Assembly: GCA_944739405.2 (NCBI GenBank)
Contig: OX123190.2
Span: 64,437,805-64,501,804, forward strand
Direction: 5' to 3'
DNA: 64,000 bases
Origin: Euclidia mi
Taxonomy: Eukaryota > Arthropoda > Insecta > Lepidoptera > Erebidae
A program made the position numbers and the translations under genes. The notes under the pieces are model-generated. The model was not told where the DNA came from. It was given only the letters and a program-made list of their open reading frames with translations, and did no database searches. Shown here piece after piece: positions 23,330 through 33,614 of the stretch (its first letter is position 1; each line of letters begins with the position of its first letter).

Positions 23330-23500
23330 TCAAAATAAACGGACACTAGTCTTAACCATGGAATAGTGCAATCCCTTTGGGTTGCGAAGGTCAGACAGGC
23401 AATCGCTCTGTGGAAAAACTCATATTCATCATCCAAATCTGGTTAGAGTAGTAAGCAGACCCCAGGTTGAAAACTAGGAGGATAATGATGATGATTAAAG
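23330..23500 (-). repeat. Interspersed repeat family L, copy 2
   Basis: Shares CCCTTTGGGTTGCGAAGGTCAGACAGGCAATCGCTCTGTGG and ATCTGGTTAGAGTAGTAAGC with copies at 15050-15245 and 49440-49740, and ends in GATAATGATGATGATTA, an (ATG)-type LINE tail. Confidence 0.7.
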
Positions 23501-23750
23501 CTATGAGAAAACCCATTTCTTTTAAAGACACTGAACGTAAACATCCCCTGCAATGACACAGGTATAAGGAAGATTAGTAAATGAAAAATGGGCAGACGGT
23601 TTAAAAAAGGCGAGAAACTGGTGACCTATTATAAATAGGGTCCAAGAGCGTATTGATGGCTCAGAAAGGTTTTTGTATTACCATCACTAATAACACTTAG
23701 CCGAATGATTCGAACAGCCTCTCCCCGGCCTCTTTAAACCCGGCCTGAAT

Positions 23751-23990
23751 GACAACATATTTGATCAATTTGAAAACATAATAAAAATAATTTTAAAAGT
23801 AATTAATGATGGGCAAGAAAATTTTGAAAAATGGAAACATTATGCTTCTGTAAAGGGAAAATATGAAGGACTTTGCTTAGTGCCAAAAGTAATATATCAT
23901 GTGAATCCAAAGAAAATATCAAACATGAAAGTAAAATGTGCAACACAGGTTTTTAGCCGAACTATAGCTGCCAGCAGCGATTGCATCGCA
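23751..23990 (+). pseudogene. P-element/THAP9-type transposase fragment
   Basis: About 78 codons are open from 23751. Residue pattern: ENFEKWKHYASVKGKYEG, then CLVPKVIYHVNPKKISNMK, then VKCATQVFSRTIAAS. Insect P-element and THAP9 transposases carry a similar stretch (weak W...I..LY, the K(L/V)..H(V/I)..P..KMKV core and a CAQVFS-like segment) in the region that binds GTP. Both the N-terminal THAP finger and the later catalytic residues are missing or unrecognised. It is cut at the right by an RTE-like fragment. In an intact protein this region would help cut and join the transposon. Family assignment is from memory of conserved motifs, so moderately sure. Confidence 0.55.
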
Positions 23991-24000
23991 CAGCCTGCGT

Positions 24001-24075
24001 GTCAATGAGATGAATATGGTGCGCTGGATGAGTGGAGTCACGCGAAAAGACTGCATTAGGACCTCACGCATCTTC
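24001..24075 (+). pseudogene. Short RTE-type LINE ORF2 fragment
   Basis: The frame reads NEMNMVRWMSGVTRKDCIR, the conserved RTE motif MRMLRWMxGVTRxDxIRN in the region just after the RT. Only about 25 codons are left. It directly follows the P-element remnant. The rest, to about 24290, is unassigned. Confidence 0.55.
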
Positions 24076-24427
24076 GTGTTCGAAACATTTCAGATAAACG
24101 GAAATACAGTCTTACAACAACCCGCTTGTTACATAGGGAACAAATCACACAGGTCATGCCTTTTTTTTAAGAATATAAGATGTTTGACCTATCCAGCACA
24201 TACTCTCATATATTGATTTTCCAACATACAGGACACATTCCAACATTGCGATCACGAAAGTTTGGCAAAAAGTGCCAATGAAATAAATCTAATAAAGTAC
24301 GATAGTTAAAATTCGCGCGGTACGCTCCCCCGTGCGGACGTGTAACGAGCTATCGAGTGCAGTTGTATCATATTGCTAGGTTAAATTAAAATAAAGAAGT
24401 GATTCATAGCTTTTTGGGACGTGAACA

Positions 24428-24653
24428 AAGGTTCAGTGTAAAAGGTGTAAGGTGTCGCTAGCAAGGGTAAAAGCAGATGGATAAGCGAAATGCAATGGCG
24501 GTTGTGAGGGTGCATTCCATAAAAAATGCGCAGCGAAAATAAAGTCCTTCCAAGACACAGGGATGTGTGACGAGTGTCAAATAACACTAAACACAAGTCC
24601 AGTGATTGCAGTAGACATCACAAAAATCACACCAGAGAGAATTTTAGCAGAAG
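24428..24653 (+). pseudogene. LINE C ORF1, N-terminal PHD finger, start codon lost
   Basis: Read from 24428 the frame matches the N-terminus of LINE D ORF1. It begins QCKRCKVSLAR in place of QCKKCKLFLSL, and keeps the metal-binding Cys pairs, CNGGCEGAFHKKC and MCDECQ. The start ATG is AAG here, and one in-frame TAA sits near 24482. The frame ends at RILAE where LINE D is inserted, and continues at 29067 with VNEKLVIVFN. ORF1 proteins of this kind bind the element RNA. The 5' boundary of LINE C is somewhere between about 24290 and 24400. Confidence 0.75.
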
Positions 24654-25012
24654 TTTTTTTTTTTTTTTTTTTTATTTAAGTACTAAAAATGATTACAAGC
24701 CATATTTTCTTATATCTAAGCTCGCCAAACTTTTACGTTTGATGGCGAGAGGCGCTCATTTACATATAAATTTACAAAAATAAAAAGCAAACCAAACAAT
24801 ACCTATTACAATGGCACAATAAAAAAATATTCTAGTTATGTCTTCTTCCATATTTTAACACTTATTTTTATGATCTTAGCCAACTAATATATATAAACCA
24901 AATAGGTATACTTAAATACACCTTTTATTTTAACTTCCTCCACTATAATATTAAATAAACATATATAGATCTACATTTTCTTTTGGATTTTTTTGTTGTT
25001 TATTTCTTAAAC

Positions 25013-27967
25013 TCAGCAGTTAAGTATAATATTCTTTAACTTTGTTTTAAGTGACCCTTTACTAAGTTTAGCTTCTTCTCTTAACAAATCTATTTTATTA
25101 AACACTTTAGGCACTAAATACTTAGATGTTCTTTTACCATAATAGTTAGTTATCTCTGGTTGGAATAGTTTGTTCTCTCTTACCCTACGTGTATTGTACT
25201 TATTTTTAACATTTATTTTATATTCATTATTGTAATAATATTCCAATCCTATTAAATATTCTAGTTTTTTATCTACGGGCATAATTTTACAGATAGGGAA
25301 TAACTTATCATACTCTTTATTGCACTTATCTTTTATGTTTTTACTAACTAAGAGTTTAATCAGTCTTAATTGTAAGTCTTTGATATTATTTAAATATGTT
25401 ATAAAGGTTCTCCCGTATACTAGGAGCCCATAACTAATTAACGAGTCGGCAAGAGCGAAATAAACTACACTAAGAGTCTTTTTGTTCAATACCTGTTTGA
25501 GTTGGTAAAACTTACATAATACTGATCTTAGCCTATTACAAATATCCTCTACATGTAATCTCCAATTAAAGGTTTTGTCTATTGTTAGACCTAAATATTT
25601 AAACTTATCTACATACTCTAATTTACTACAATAACAATTATATTTATTCCTATGCAGACATTCGTACGTGTGTCCTATCACTGCGAGATTATCACTGTTT
25701 ACAAATCTAACGTTGCGATTGTGTGGTGAATGAATGTGCATACACTTAGTTTTCGCCAGATTCAATATGATGCCGTTGTCATGTGCCCATTTGGTTATAT
25801 TTTCGAAATCGCTCTGAATACACCTCTGTACCTCGGCTATGTCTTTGGATGCATAAACAAGACACATGTCATCGGCGTACATAAATACCTTACATTTTTT
25901 AATGACATTTGACACACTGTTAACGTGCATTATATAACCGACAGGACCGTATACTGAACCGGTCGGCACACCTAACTCAATGTCTGCGTCTTTACCAGCA
26001 ACACCTGTGATAATTGTGCTCATTTTGCGACGAGTTAAATAATTTTTAAACCATTTATTTATGGGCCCTCTTATTCCGCATTCATCCATTGCCTGTAGTA
26101 ATATTTCGTGGTCTAAAGTGTCGAATGCCTTTTTGTAGTCGATGAATAGTGCTATAATTTGTTTTCCTAAGTCTAGGCAGTCGTTTATATAATCTGAGAA
26201 TCTCGTCAAGGCAGATACAGTGTTGCGCCCTCTACGAAAACCGTGCTGAACGTCACTTAATATTTCGTGTCGTTCTAAGAATGCGCTAATCTGGCCAACT
26301 ATAATTTTTTCAGTAATTTTGTCTACAACAGATAATATCGCAATTGGCCTATAATTAGCATACTCTAAATGACTACCTGATTTGTATATGGGACGTATAA
26401 TTGCATGTTTTAACTGGTCAGGATAGTAACCCTCATATAATGACATATTTATAAATGCAGCTAACACAGGACTTATTTTTTTGCGTAAATAAATAATATC
26501 TTGCACCCGTATTCCATCCATCCCGGGGGCTTTCTCACAAGACAATATTTTAATTACCTTTTCTACGTCTGTCGAAGTCACTTTACAGAATCTAAAGCTT
26601 ACTACACTTGGTTTGATATACGTCTTTCTATCTAGAAACTTATAGTTACAAACATGTTTAATGTCTTTTATTTCTTCCGTAAACGTTTTAGAAAAGTTTG
26701 AACTAATTTCTTTAATGCTGTCAGTTTTCCCTAAATACTTTAAAATAACATCGTCTATGCTAGTTTTGTTTCGTCCCAACCATAAGTTAATATTTGCCCA
26801 TATTTTCCTATAATCACCCTTACATTTTAAAATTTGTTCCTGCCTATAATTATTTTTGGCCCTAATTATTAATTTATTAACTCTATTTCTAAATTTTGTA
26901 AAGTCTAAACGCTTAATCATATTCTTTGGATCTGCCTTCCATACTCTAAATAAATAATCTCTACGTAGTAACATTGAATATAAATACTTATCTATCCATG
27001 GCTGTCTTACAGTTTTCTTATTATTTAAGGTAATTTTCTTTGTACTTTCGTTATAAATCCCACGGAATACACTACACATAGTCTCATATAATAATACAGG
27101 GCATGTGATCGTAAGCAACTGAGCCCAGTCATAATCATCCAGCTTTTGTCTTACCATTTGTTCACTGATCACTTCGCGCACACTACGATTTTCGCTATTG
27201 GCACTCACACATTCATTGTCACGCACACATAAGTCTAACACAACTCCAACGGCGTGATGATCGGCGATGCGCGACTCGAGTATATACGCGCACGCGTCAC
27301 TCTCGCTCCGTCCCGTTCGCACCCAGACATGGTCCAAGCACGATGACTCAAGCCGGCCGTCCGCGATCGCTTCGCGCGTCACCTGGTTACTCGGGATTGC
27401 ATTTAGTAGACCGCATTCACACAGGGTGTTTTTGTATTTTGTTACTGTCGTATTTACTATGTTGTTTAATATGTTAATATTGGTGTCGCCTATCAGTATA
27501 ACGTTATCAGATGGCGAAATAGTTTTTATTAAGGTCTTTAATTGCTGAATAAATGTTAGTTTGTTACTAATCGGTGGTCTATATATTGCAATAATGTGTG
27601 TTGTATTTCTCCCGCAGTTCAGTTGACCATGCAATGTTTCTACAGCATCTGTGTTTACTATTTTAGCCTCAAAGTTTAATCCATTCTTAGCATATATTAA
27701 TATTCCTCCTCCTCTGCAAGTTTCTCTAGTATGTATAAATGTATTATATCCTTCTATGTGGTACATTGTAAGTTCTGACTTCTTTATATTTATCTCGCTT
27801 AATATTATTATATCTATATTGTATTTAATTTTATCAAGTAAAACTAATAACTCGTTGAAGTTTTTTCGAAGTGATCTGATGTTTAGGTGAAATATATGGG
27901 TGTTCGATATTTTTTGGTGTATATCTTGACTTAAATCCATTATATCAGAGTATCTTTTAAAGTTCAA
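25013..27967 (-). CDS. LINE D ORF2: endonuclease-reverse transcriptase, 984 aa, intact frame
   Basis: Carries out target nicking and target-primed reverse transcription of the element RNA in the nucleus. The N-terminal domain (about residues 20-245) is an apurinic-type endonuclease, with LNIRSLRKN near 29, SEIN near 57, YRPP near 130, GDTNIN near 161, SCLDHVW near 208 and ADHH near 231 where SDH is usual. The RT (about 470-760) has GMDGIR, NYRPIAILS, GFRRGRNT and FIDYKKAFD at 608-616 with the first catalytic Asp. Its B motif is unusual (GVPTGSVYGPVGY in place of GVPQGSxLGP). YADD is at 697-700. A C-terminal tail with TSKYLVPKVFNKI follows. Length is normal for the group. The start is the Met at 27967, 80 bases after the ORF1 stop, which suggests reinitiation or coupled translation. 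Closest relative in this window is the broken ORF2 of LINE C. Confidence 0.9.
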   Translation of the reverse strand: MNFKRYSDIMDLSQDIHQKISNTHIFHLNIRSLRKNFNELLVLLDKIKYNIDIIILSEINIKKSELTMYHIEGYNTFIHTRETCRGGGILIYAKNGLNFEAKIVNTDAVETLHGQLNCGRNTTHIIAIYRPPISNKLTFIQQLKTLIKTISPSDNVILIGDTNINILNNIVNTTVTKYKNTLCECGLLNAIPSNQVTREAIADGRLESSCLDHVWVRTGRSESDACAYILESRIADHHAVGVVLDLCVRDNECVSANSENRSVREVISEQMVRQKLDDYDWAQLLTITCPVLLYETMCSVFRGIYNESTKKITLNNKKTVRQPWIDKYLYSMLLRRDYLFRVWKADPKNMIKRLDFTKFRNRVNKLIIRAKNNYRQEQILKCKGDYRKIWANINLWLGRNKTSIDDVILKYLGKTDSIKEISSNFSKTFTEEIKDIKHVCNYKFLDRKTYIKPSVVSFRFCKVTSTDVEKVIKILSCEKAPGMDGIRVQDIIYLRKKISPVLAAFINMSLYEGYYPDQLKHAIIRPIYKSGSHLEYANYRPIAILSVVDKITEKIIVGQISAFLERHEILSDVQHGFRRGRNTVSALTRFSDYINDCLDLGKQIIALFIDYKKAFDTLDHEILLQAMDECGIRGPINKWFKNYLTRRKMSTIITGVAGKDADIELGVPTGSVYGPVGYIMHVNSVSNVIKKCKVFMYADDMCLVYASKDIAEVQRCIQSDFENITKWAHDNGIILNLAKTKCMHIHSPHNRNVRFVNSDNLAVIGHTYECLHRNKYNCYCSKLEYVDKFKYLGLTIDKTFNWRLHVEDICNRLRSVLCKFYQLKQVLNKKTLSVVYFALADSLISYGLLVYGRTFITYLNNIKDLQLRLIKLLVSKNIKDKCNKEYDKLFPICKIMPVDKKLEYLIGLEYYYNNEYKINVKNKYNTRRVRENKLFQPEITNYYGKRTSKYLVPKVFNKIDLLREEAKLSKGSLKTKLKNIILNC

Positions 27968-28047
27968 TTCATTGCTATTATCGTATGTGTGATCGAATTT
28001 TGCTGTTCAAATTCACCTCGTGTGTACTCGCCTCATTAGGCCCGCGT

Positions 28048-28959
28048 TTATTTGAATTCCTCGAATTGATTTAAGTCGTCTTCCGATCTAATGTTGTATA
28101 TCTTTTTTTGGTCACTGTTCTTTTTAACCAAGATGCTACAGTTTTGCACCCAAATATATTGAAAACCTTTCGGTTTTAGTTTATTTCTTACTAGCCAAAG
28201 AAGTTGCCGTTTATATTTTGGTAAATCCTCGTTTATGTATATTCTCGTTTCACTACCGTTGTCATAGACTTTGCTATTTGTTATCTTCGTTTCTTTCCTA
28301 ACAAGCATCCAGTTGTTGCGAGCAGATTTAGACCGAAGTGAAACAAGCACAGGCTTAGGCTTTGTGTCCTCAGGTTTTTCTTGACCTACCCTCTTGGCGT
28401 CTTCAATATCGCTTGGGTCCAGATTTAGTTTCTGTGCCATTTTTTGCACTAATATTTTTGTGTTTTCGTTGGCCCGTTTCTCTAATCCGTGTATTTCAAT
28501 GTTTTTCTCTTTATCACTGATCTCTAATTCTTGTACGCGTTCTTCTAACGCCTTATTACATTTCTCCAAGTAGACATTTTTCTGTTCCAATGCCTTTATT
28601 TTCTTTTGCGATTCTTCTTTATACTCAAGCAGTGTTTGATACATGTCGGCATAGAATTCAACGCTGTTGGTAAGCTCTTGAATCTTCTTTTCCAAGCTAT
28701 AAATCACAGTTAACTTTTTATTTACCTCAGCTAAGACGTTTTCACCAGACTCTTCACTTGGATTTAATGTTATTCTTGTGTCATCTGCGGATTGTTTAGG
28801 ACTGCTTTTATTTGTCTGGCAGTCGTCGCACAGTGAACTGTTTAAGAATCGTTTATTTACACATTTTTTATGGTAAACATTTTCACATTCACCTTTACAT
28901 TTCACTGTATCATCCTTAGCTAAAGATAAAAACAGTTTGCATTTTTTACATTGCACCAT
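28048..28959 (-). CDS. LINE D ORF1: PHD finger, coiled coil, RRM-like RNA-binding protein, 303 aa
   Basis: Structural protein expected to coat the element RNA. Residues 4-47 hold a PHD-type zinc finger with Cys4, Cys7, Cys21, Cys25, His30, Cys33, Cys44 and Cys47. Residues about 75-165 are rich in Glu, Lys and Leu with heptad spacing (KKIQELTNSVEF, EKCNKALEERVQELE), a likely trimer-forming coiled coil. Residues about 190-300 (KRVGQEKPEDTK, then SLRSKSARNNWM, SETRIYINEDLP, GFQYIWVQN) match the C-terminal half of L1-type ORF1 proteins. The start is the first Met, before the zinc finger. It lies just upstream of ORF2. The PHD finger is known in CR1-group ORF1 proteins. No stop or frameshift is visible. 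Confidence 0.85.
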   Translation of the reverse strand: MVQCKKCKLFLSLAKDDTVKCKGECENVYHKKCVNKRFLNSSLCDDCQTNKSSPKQSADDTRITLNPSEESGENVLAEVNKKLTVIYSLEKKIQELTNSVEFYADMYQTLLEYKEESQKKIKALEQKNVYLEKCNKALEERVQELEISDKEKNIEIHGLEKRANENTKILVQKMAQKLNLDPSDIEDAKRVGQEKPEDTKPKPVLVSLRSKSARNNWMLVRKETKITNSKVYDNGSETRIYINEDLPKYKRQLLWLVRNKLKPKGFQYIWVQNCSILVKKNSDQKKIYNIRSEDDLNQFEEFK

Positions 28960-29066
28960 TTTAACTTCGTTTATTTATTTGCACAAAGGGTATTTAGGTA
29001 CTCGCAATTTAATCGATAAACACGACCGTGCGTCGAGCGCGCGCGCAGCGGAATTTTTGAAAAAAA

Positions 29067-29558
29067 GTGAATGAAAAACTGGTCATTGTTTTCAACATGA
29101 AGAAAACACTAGAAACTATATCTGACGATATAAGTTTCTATGCGGAAAAGTACCAGGAGTTAATCGAAGAGAAGGAGAAAACTGAAAAGAAAATAAAGGC
29201 GTTGGAACACAAAAACGTACATTTGGAAACATGTTATAAAGCACTGGAAGAAAGGATCATGCACCTGGAAATCAGCCAGAAGGAAAAAGACGTGGAAATA
29301 ATAGGTTTGGAAGAGCACGAGAACGAAAACCTAGAAAGTAAAAGTGAAATAATTGCCACTAAATTAGGCGTAAATTCAAGAGATATTTGTGAGATAAAGA
29401 GGGTAGGTAGCGAAAACGCCGACAAAAAGCGAGAAAAGAAGGCGCGGCCGGTGGTTATCACGCTGACCTGGCGTGCAGCCCGTGATCAGTGGATAGCCAC
29501 ACGAAAACAAAAGCATCTGAATAATGATGATATACACGCTGATTTTTTATTGGTTTAG
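29067..29558 (+). pseudogene. LINE C ORF1, coiled-coil and RNA-binding part, after the LINE D insertion
   Basis: Direct continuation of 24428-24653. VNEKLVIVFNMKKTLETI matches LINE D ORF1 VNKKLTVIYSLEKKI. The coiled coil (KIKALEHKNVHLETC, ALEERIMHLEISQKEK), KRVGSE and LTWRAARDQWIATRKQ follow at the same spacing. The frame ends at a TAG at 29556 (DFLLV), where homology to the RRM-like part is lost. A short stretch near 31252 (GVETRIYE) resembles LINE D GSETRIYI, so ORF1 may resume there after the inserted 29.56-31.24 kb block. LINE C is thus split by at least two insertions. Confidence 0.75.
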
Positions 29559-29559
29559 G

Positions 29560-31240
29560 AAAAAGAAACCTCATGTCCGAAATAAAATCTTCTATTCATA
29601 TTCAAAATCAAAATCAGTACCTTACTGTTAGAAATACGTAATATCGCACGCTTCTCTCGAGTTGTGTTCGAGTGCCGCGCGGGCGTGACCTCGTCGTCAG
29701 CCGTCGGCGTCGTCGTACCTACAGCGGTTGTAGTTAGTTAGATAGTAATGTGTAATTTACTTAGAAAACACGATTTAGGTAATTACGATGCCCACAATTT
29801 TAAACTCTTTTTTTTCTTCTTTTGTTCTCTTTTTAACATTTAACTGGGGACGTACTCGTCTTAGACACCTCGATTCAACACCACGCTATTTCTCCCCGCG
29901 CTTTTGGCACTTGCCCCGCTGCACCTCAGTACCCTCCGCGTTTACATCAACCTTTTGCTCAGTGGCTGGCGCGCCCGCGCATTGACACCCATATTGCTGT
30001 TGTGGAGCTTTACCGTCTCACAGACGTCAGGTCAGTGTTAATGTGTATTTTATCCATGTGTCTGTTGTTCGTCACCTCACAGTTAGCGGTCATGTCTTCA
30101 TAGAGTTTGGCAAACGTCACAGCGATACTAACGAATTATGTTTTTAATTTAGAATGTCTCACAATGATCAGCCGAGTTCTGCCAAAAGAAGAATATTGTT
30201 CTTAGTCATAGTGATATACTGCACGACTTGAGAAGAGATTCTTTTTTTTTGACGCCGATATAGACGATTCTGACTTCGTCTTAGAAAGTGACAACGATCC
30301 CGAATCTGAGCAGTCAGGAGACAAAAACAACAGGGCTACTGTCAAATAGGAGTGTACTGACGAAACAGAGATGACCTCTGAAATAAACCTTGACCTCAGG
30401 AATATAAGCAGTAGTGATGAGTCGTTGCTTGAAAATGCCAAAGAATCACAACAACAAAACGATTGTGTGAGCCACGAGCTTCCCGCTTACTGGCAAATTT
30501 TTGCTGTCTTTGGCTATATCTTTAAGGTTGCTTCAATTCAAACTCCGGGTTTATTATGAGGTTACCGCGAGAGCTGCTCGTGACTATAGAAAGTGTAATA
30601 AAATTAGTGTTGATTTATTTACCTCCTCGACCTACCAGTGCCATGGGTCAAAATCTTCCTGGTGTTAAAAAAACTTGTGCCATATGTCCTAGCCGTCTAA
30701 AAAGATGTACTAGATTCTGATGTTCTTACTGAGATAAACCTATGTGCCTCAACTGTAGAAAATAATAATGTGATGTCTGTGTACAGAGCCATTCTTAAGT
30801 AACTGATGTTTGATGTGTGTAGTTTTTTTATTTCTGTATTTTAGGATAAGTCTGTCAACTATAATTTGTTAATTAGTATCTAAATAACGTAATTATTAAG
30901 TAAAAGAAGTCGCCAAAGTTTGTTTTAGTGTGCTAAAGGGCCCATTTTAAGTTTGTTGCTATTTGTTAGGTAAAAAATGCATATTCAAATAAAAACGGAT
31001 TATTTAAAAAAAAAGACAATTTTTTTAAACCATTTCTTATAAATCACATACCTTGGTGTATAATTTATCAAATACTTGAGTTAAACTGTTCTTCCTGCTT
31101 ACGATATTTCTTGTACCCTCAGTTTTCCACATACGTTTGTAAAACGTCACGTCACTAACTATGCACTACTAATACCAGGTCACCAGTTAAAGGTTAAGAA
31201 CCCCTCCCGCACCCTAAAGCTAAATTCTGTGTCACGAGGG
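29560..31240. mobile_element. Block inserted in LINE C carrying a deleted piggyBac element
   Basis: Between the ORF1 and ORF2 parts of LINE C lie about 1.7 kb unlike either. It includes a 5' leader-like GC-rich stretch (29650-29740), a possible intron (CAG|GTCAGT near 30030, acceptor TTTAATTTAG near 30153) and coding remnants of a piggyBac transposase (next entry). Terminal inverted repeats and the expected TTAA duplication could not be placed, so the limits are approximate. Confidence 0.45.
30154..30780 (+). pseudogene. piggyBac transposase, N- and C-terminal pieces with the catalytic centre deleted
   Basis: Begins ATG TCT CAC AAT (MSHNDQPSSAKRR) just after a good splice acceptor. A frameshift leads into an acidic stretch (DADIDDSDFVLESDNDPE, later ISSSDESLLENA) typical of the N-terminus of these proteins. 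A TAG near 30347 interrupts it. After about 30560 the frame changes to a C-terminal cysteine-rich finger, KKTCAICPSRLKRCTRF, then DKPMCLNC, broken by two stops. The DDD catalytic core, usually about 350 residues, is absent. In a working element the protein excises and inserts the transposon at TTAA. The identification rests on the Cys motif plus the acidic N-terminus and is fairly safe. Confidence 0.65.
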
Positions 31241-31819
31241 ACATCACAAACCTACCACTAACGTACACAGGAGTTGAAACAAGAATTTATGAATCACACA
31301 GAGTGTTGTGTAAAACATCGCTTAAACCACTACGCCAACCATGAACTGCAGTAATAAATAATTAGAACAATAAACGTATGTAATTAAATAGCTATACCTA
31401 TTCAATATTTCCTTCGTACATTATTCGGACTTAAAATCAAAAATCGCCGAAATAAGCTGTGGGTTCACGAAAACATATTGAACTTGCAGAAGAAAAACGG
31501 TAAACTAAGAATTATTAGTTACGTTATTAGTCATAGGTACCTACATTACCTTTTGAATAACTAGACAAAGATTTTAACAATGGAAAAGTTTAGTACTTGC
31601 GTATTTCTAAAGTAGGTATTTATAAGAATGTCATTACAGTAGGTATTCAGTAATGAATACACCAAATCATTTACCTTTGCTGTCTGCTGCCTACATCACA
31701 ATCAATTTACACCTTTCACACATTGTCTTTTAGTTTCATTTATGTGTTTAATTAACACATAAGCGAAACTAAAAAGTTAGTAAAATAACATTCGAAGACA
31801 ATACAATACATATACAACC

Positions 31820-33102
31820 TAATATTACTTATAATAAATACACAAATATCGAGGAATGGCATCAAGCATTACACCAATATAGTACCAAGCTAAACATCGT
31901 GCACTTGAATGTACGATCGCTTCGCAAAAACTTTGATCAATTCCAAACAATAATTCATGACTGCAAGGAGCGGCTGGATATTATAGCACTTATGGAAACA
32001 AATATTAGAAAAGAAGATTTGCTGTTGTACGGGTCAGCGAGGTATGACTCATTCGCATACACAAGAGAGACTAGCAGAGGAGATGGGATATCATTATTTG
32101 TTAAAAATGAGCTCAAATGTACTGCAGAAATAATACAAACAAATTGCTCGGAAATAATACAAGGAAAGATTACATTACAAGAAAATAGTAGGACAATACA
32201 CGTTTTTATTGTATATACACCGCCTAAAACAAATAAACGGCTTTTTGTGGAGGAGTGCAGAAGCTTTTATCAAATATACCTAATGGGTGCGAGATTGCAA
32301 TGATTGGCGACACAAAAATAGATATATTGTGTGAAACCGGTTCGAGCAGCGCAGCCATCAACACTCACTATACAAACAACATGAGCGAAATAGGCATGGA
32401 ATGGATGAAATATACGATGGTGTAGTGACGCGTTCGTGCATTGATCATGCGTGGGTTTGGACCCAGTTTACAGTAAATTCTTATGACATGTGTTAATGAG
32501 TAAGATATCAGACCATTACCTTATCGGTGTAAGTATTGGTAGGGAGTTAGAACAGTGCGAAGGCAATAAGTATTCTAAAGTGACTATTATGAGTGACAAG
32601 AAAGTGTTTGAGAAATTAGATGCAGTGTCCTGGACGAACCTACTAACCTGTAAGTGCCCATTAGAAATGTATGATAGATTATGTGCGATTTTTACCAATA
32701 TATAATTATAATGATTAAAAAATTATGATATCTTCACGAAAAAAAAGACAGTGTGCACCATGGATTACAAAACAGTGTAAAAGTGGTAACTACGAAGAAC
32801 TCTTTATGGAATGTAAAATGCTTGCCGTCCATGAGAAAGTAGTGATGTGTATAGCTTTAGAACATTATGGCAGTGATGAATTTAAAACATACAAGAAATG
32901 CAATAGGGTAAGGAGAAGGGATGTGCACCTGGAAGTGCCTAACTGTAACAATTACTTTGGTGAAAGAAGTAGAAAATATCTAGTGCCAACTATTTATAAT
33001 GAAATTATAATGTCTTGTACAAATTTAGAAATACAAAATACGAAAGGGTCGTTTAAAAAACAATTAAAAACATTATTATCTTTTACTAGAAATTTTAGAT
33101 AA
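31820..33102 (+). pseudogene. LINE C ORF2: endonuclease remnant joined to the C-terminus, RT deleted
   Basis: Starts NKYTNIEEWHQALHQY, then VHLNVRSLRKNF (31899) as in LINE D ORF2. Endonuclease motifs follow: METNIRKE, TRETSRGDG, YTPPKTNK, GDTKID (32302), RSCIDHAWV (32429) and SDHYLIGV (32508), over three frames with stops. After APWITKQC (32757-32780) homology jumps to the extreme C-terminus (CKMLAVHEKVVMCIALEHYG, then SRKYLVPTIYNEI), ending at 33102. About 1.9 kb that would hold the whole RT is missing in one step, judged against LINE D. The 3' untranslated region runs to the (ATT)n tail at about 33345-33358. Confidence 0.8.
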
Positions 33103-33369
33103 TATGCAGAAATAAGTACATAATTATAATAAATAAAACAAACAGTATTAATATAGACTATTTATATGTATCGTATATAGTGGTGGCGAGTTTAATCATA
33201 TTTATGTTTTCGTAATAAGTGTAAGAATAAGGATTGTTGAACTATTATAAAATGGGAACTACATCTGCCAATAAACTGTTATACAGTTTGGCAGGAGTAT
33301 AACACTTGTTAATTATTGTAAGACAAAACGTGAATAAAGACTTATTATTATTATTATTAAAAAAACGCT

Positions 33370-33614
33370 TGAAATGACCGCCAGGTAGCGCTAATAGCTT
33401 GAGTGACGTCTCTATCCTCCTATATACAAAGGTACTCTGTGGTTTCTACTATTTTAATACAGAATCTAAGTAAGAAACTTGAATATGAGTTGGAGTTTCT
33501 TCAAGCGATCATAGTGTTATTTAGTTACATTATCAAAGTCACAGAAAGGGATGATACTTAAAGGATATCGGCATTATCGACTTCCACGCGAGCGAATCCG
33601 CGGGCACAGCTAGT
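33370..33614 (+). mobile_element. Helitron-like 3' end
   Basis: Ends GACTTCCACGCGAGCGAATCCGCGGGCACAGCTAGT. A GC-rich hairpin a few bases before CTAG followed by T is the known 3' end of lepidopteran Helitrons. The body upstream (GCCAGGTAGCGCTAATAG) is not otherwise recognised and the 5' end is uncertain. Confidence 0.45.

Larger units (their letters stand above)
24654..29064 (-). mobile_element. LINE D: near-intact CR1/Jockey-group LINE, antisense inside LINE C
   Basis: 4.4 kb. The T run at 24654-24673 is its poly(A) tail on the minus strand. ORF1 (303 aa) and ORF2 (984 aa) are both open and 80 bases apart. About 105 bases of 5' leader lie before ORF1, with a GC-rich stretch (GCGCGCGCGCAGCGG near 29036-29050). 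Removing it joins LINE C ORF1 exactly in frame (codon GAA, then GTG). A 3-base AAG is present at both junctions and may be the target duplication. Intact frames, full length and a clean tail suggest a recent insertion. Whether it is active cannot be read here. Confidence 0.85.

Noticed and set aside
29067..29558. Independent host gene with coiled coil
   Set aside because: It continues LINE C ORF1 from 24428-24653 across the LINE D insertion.
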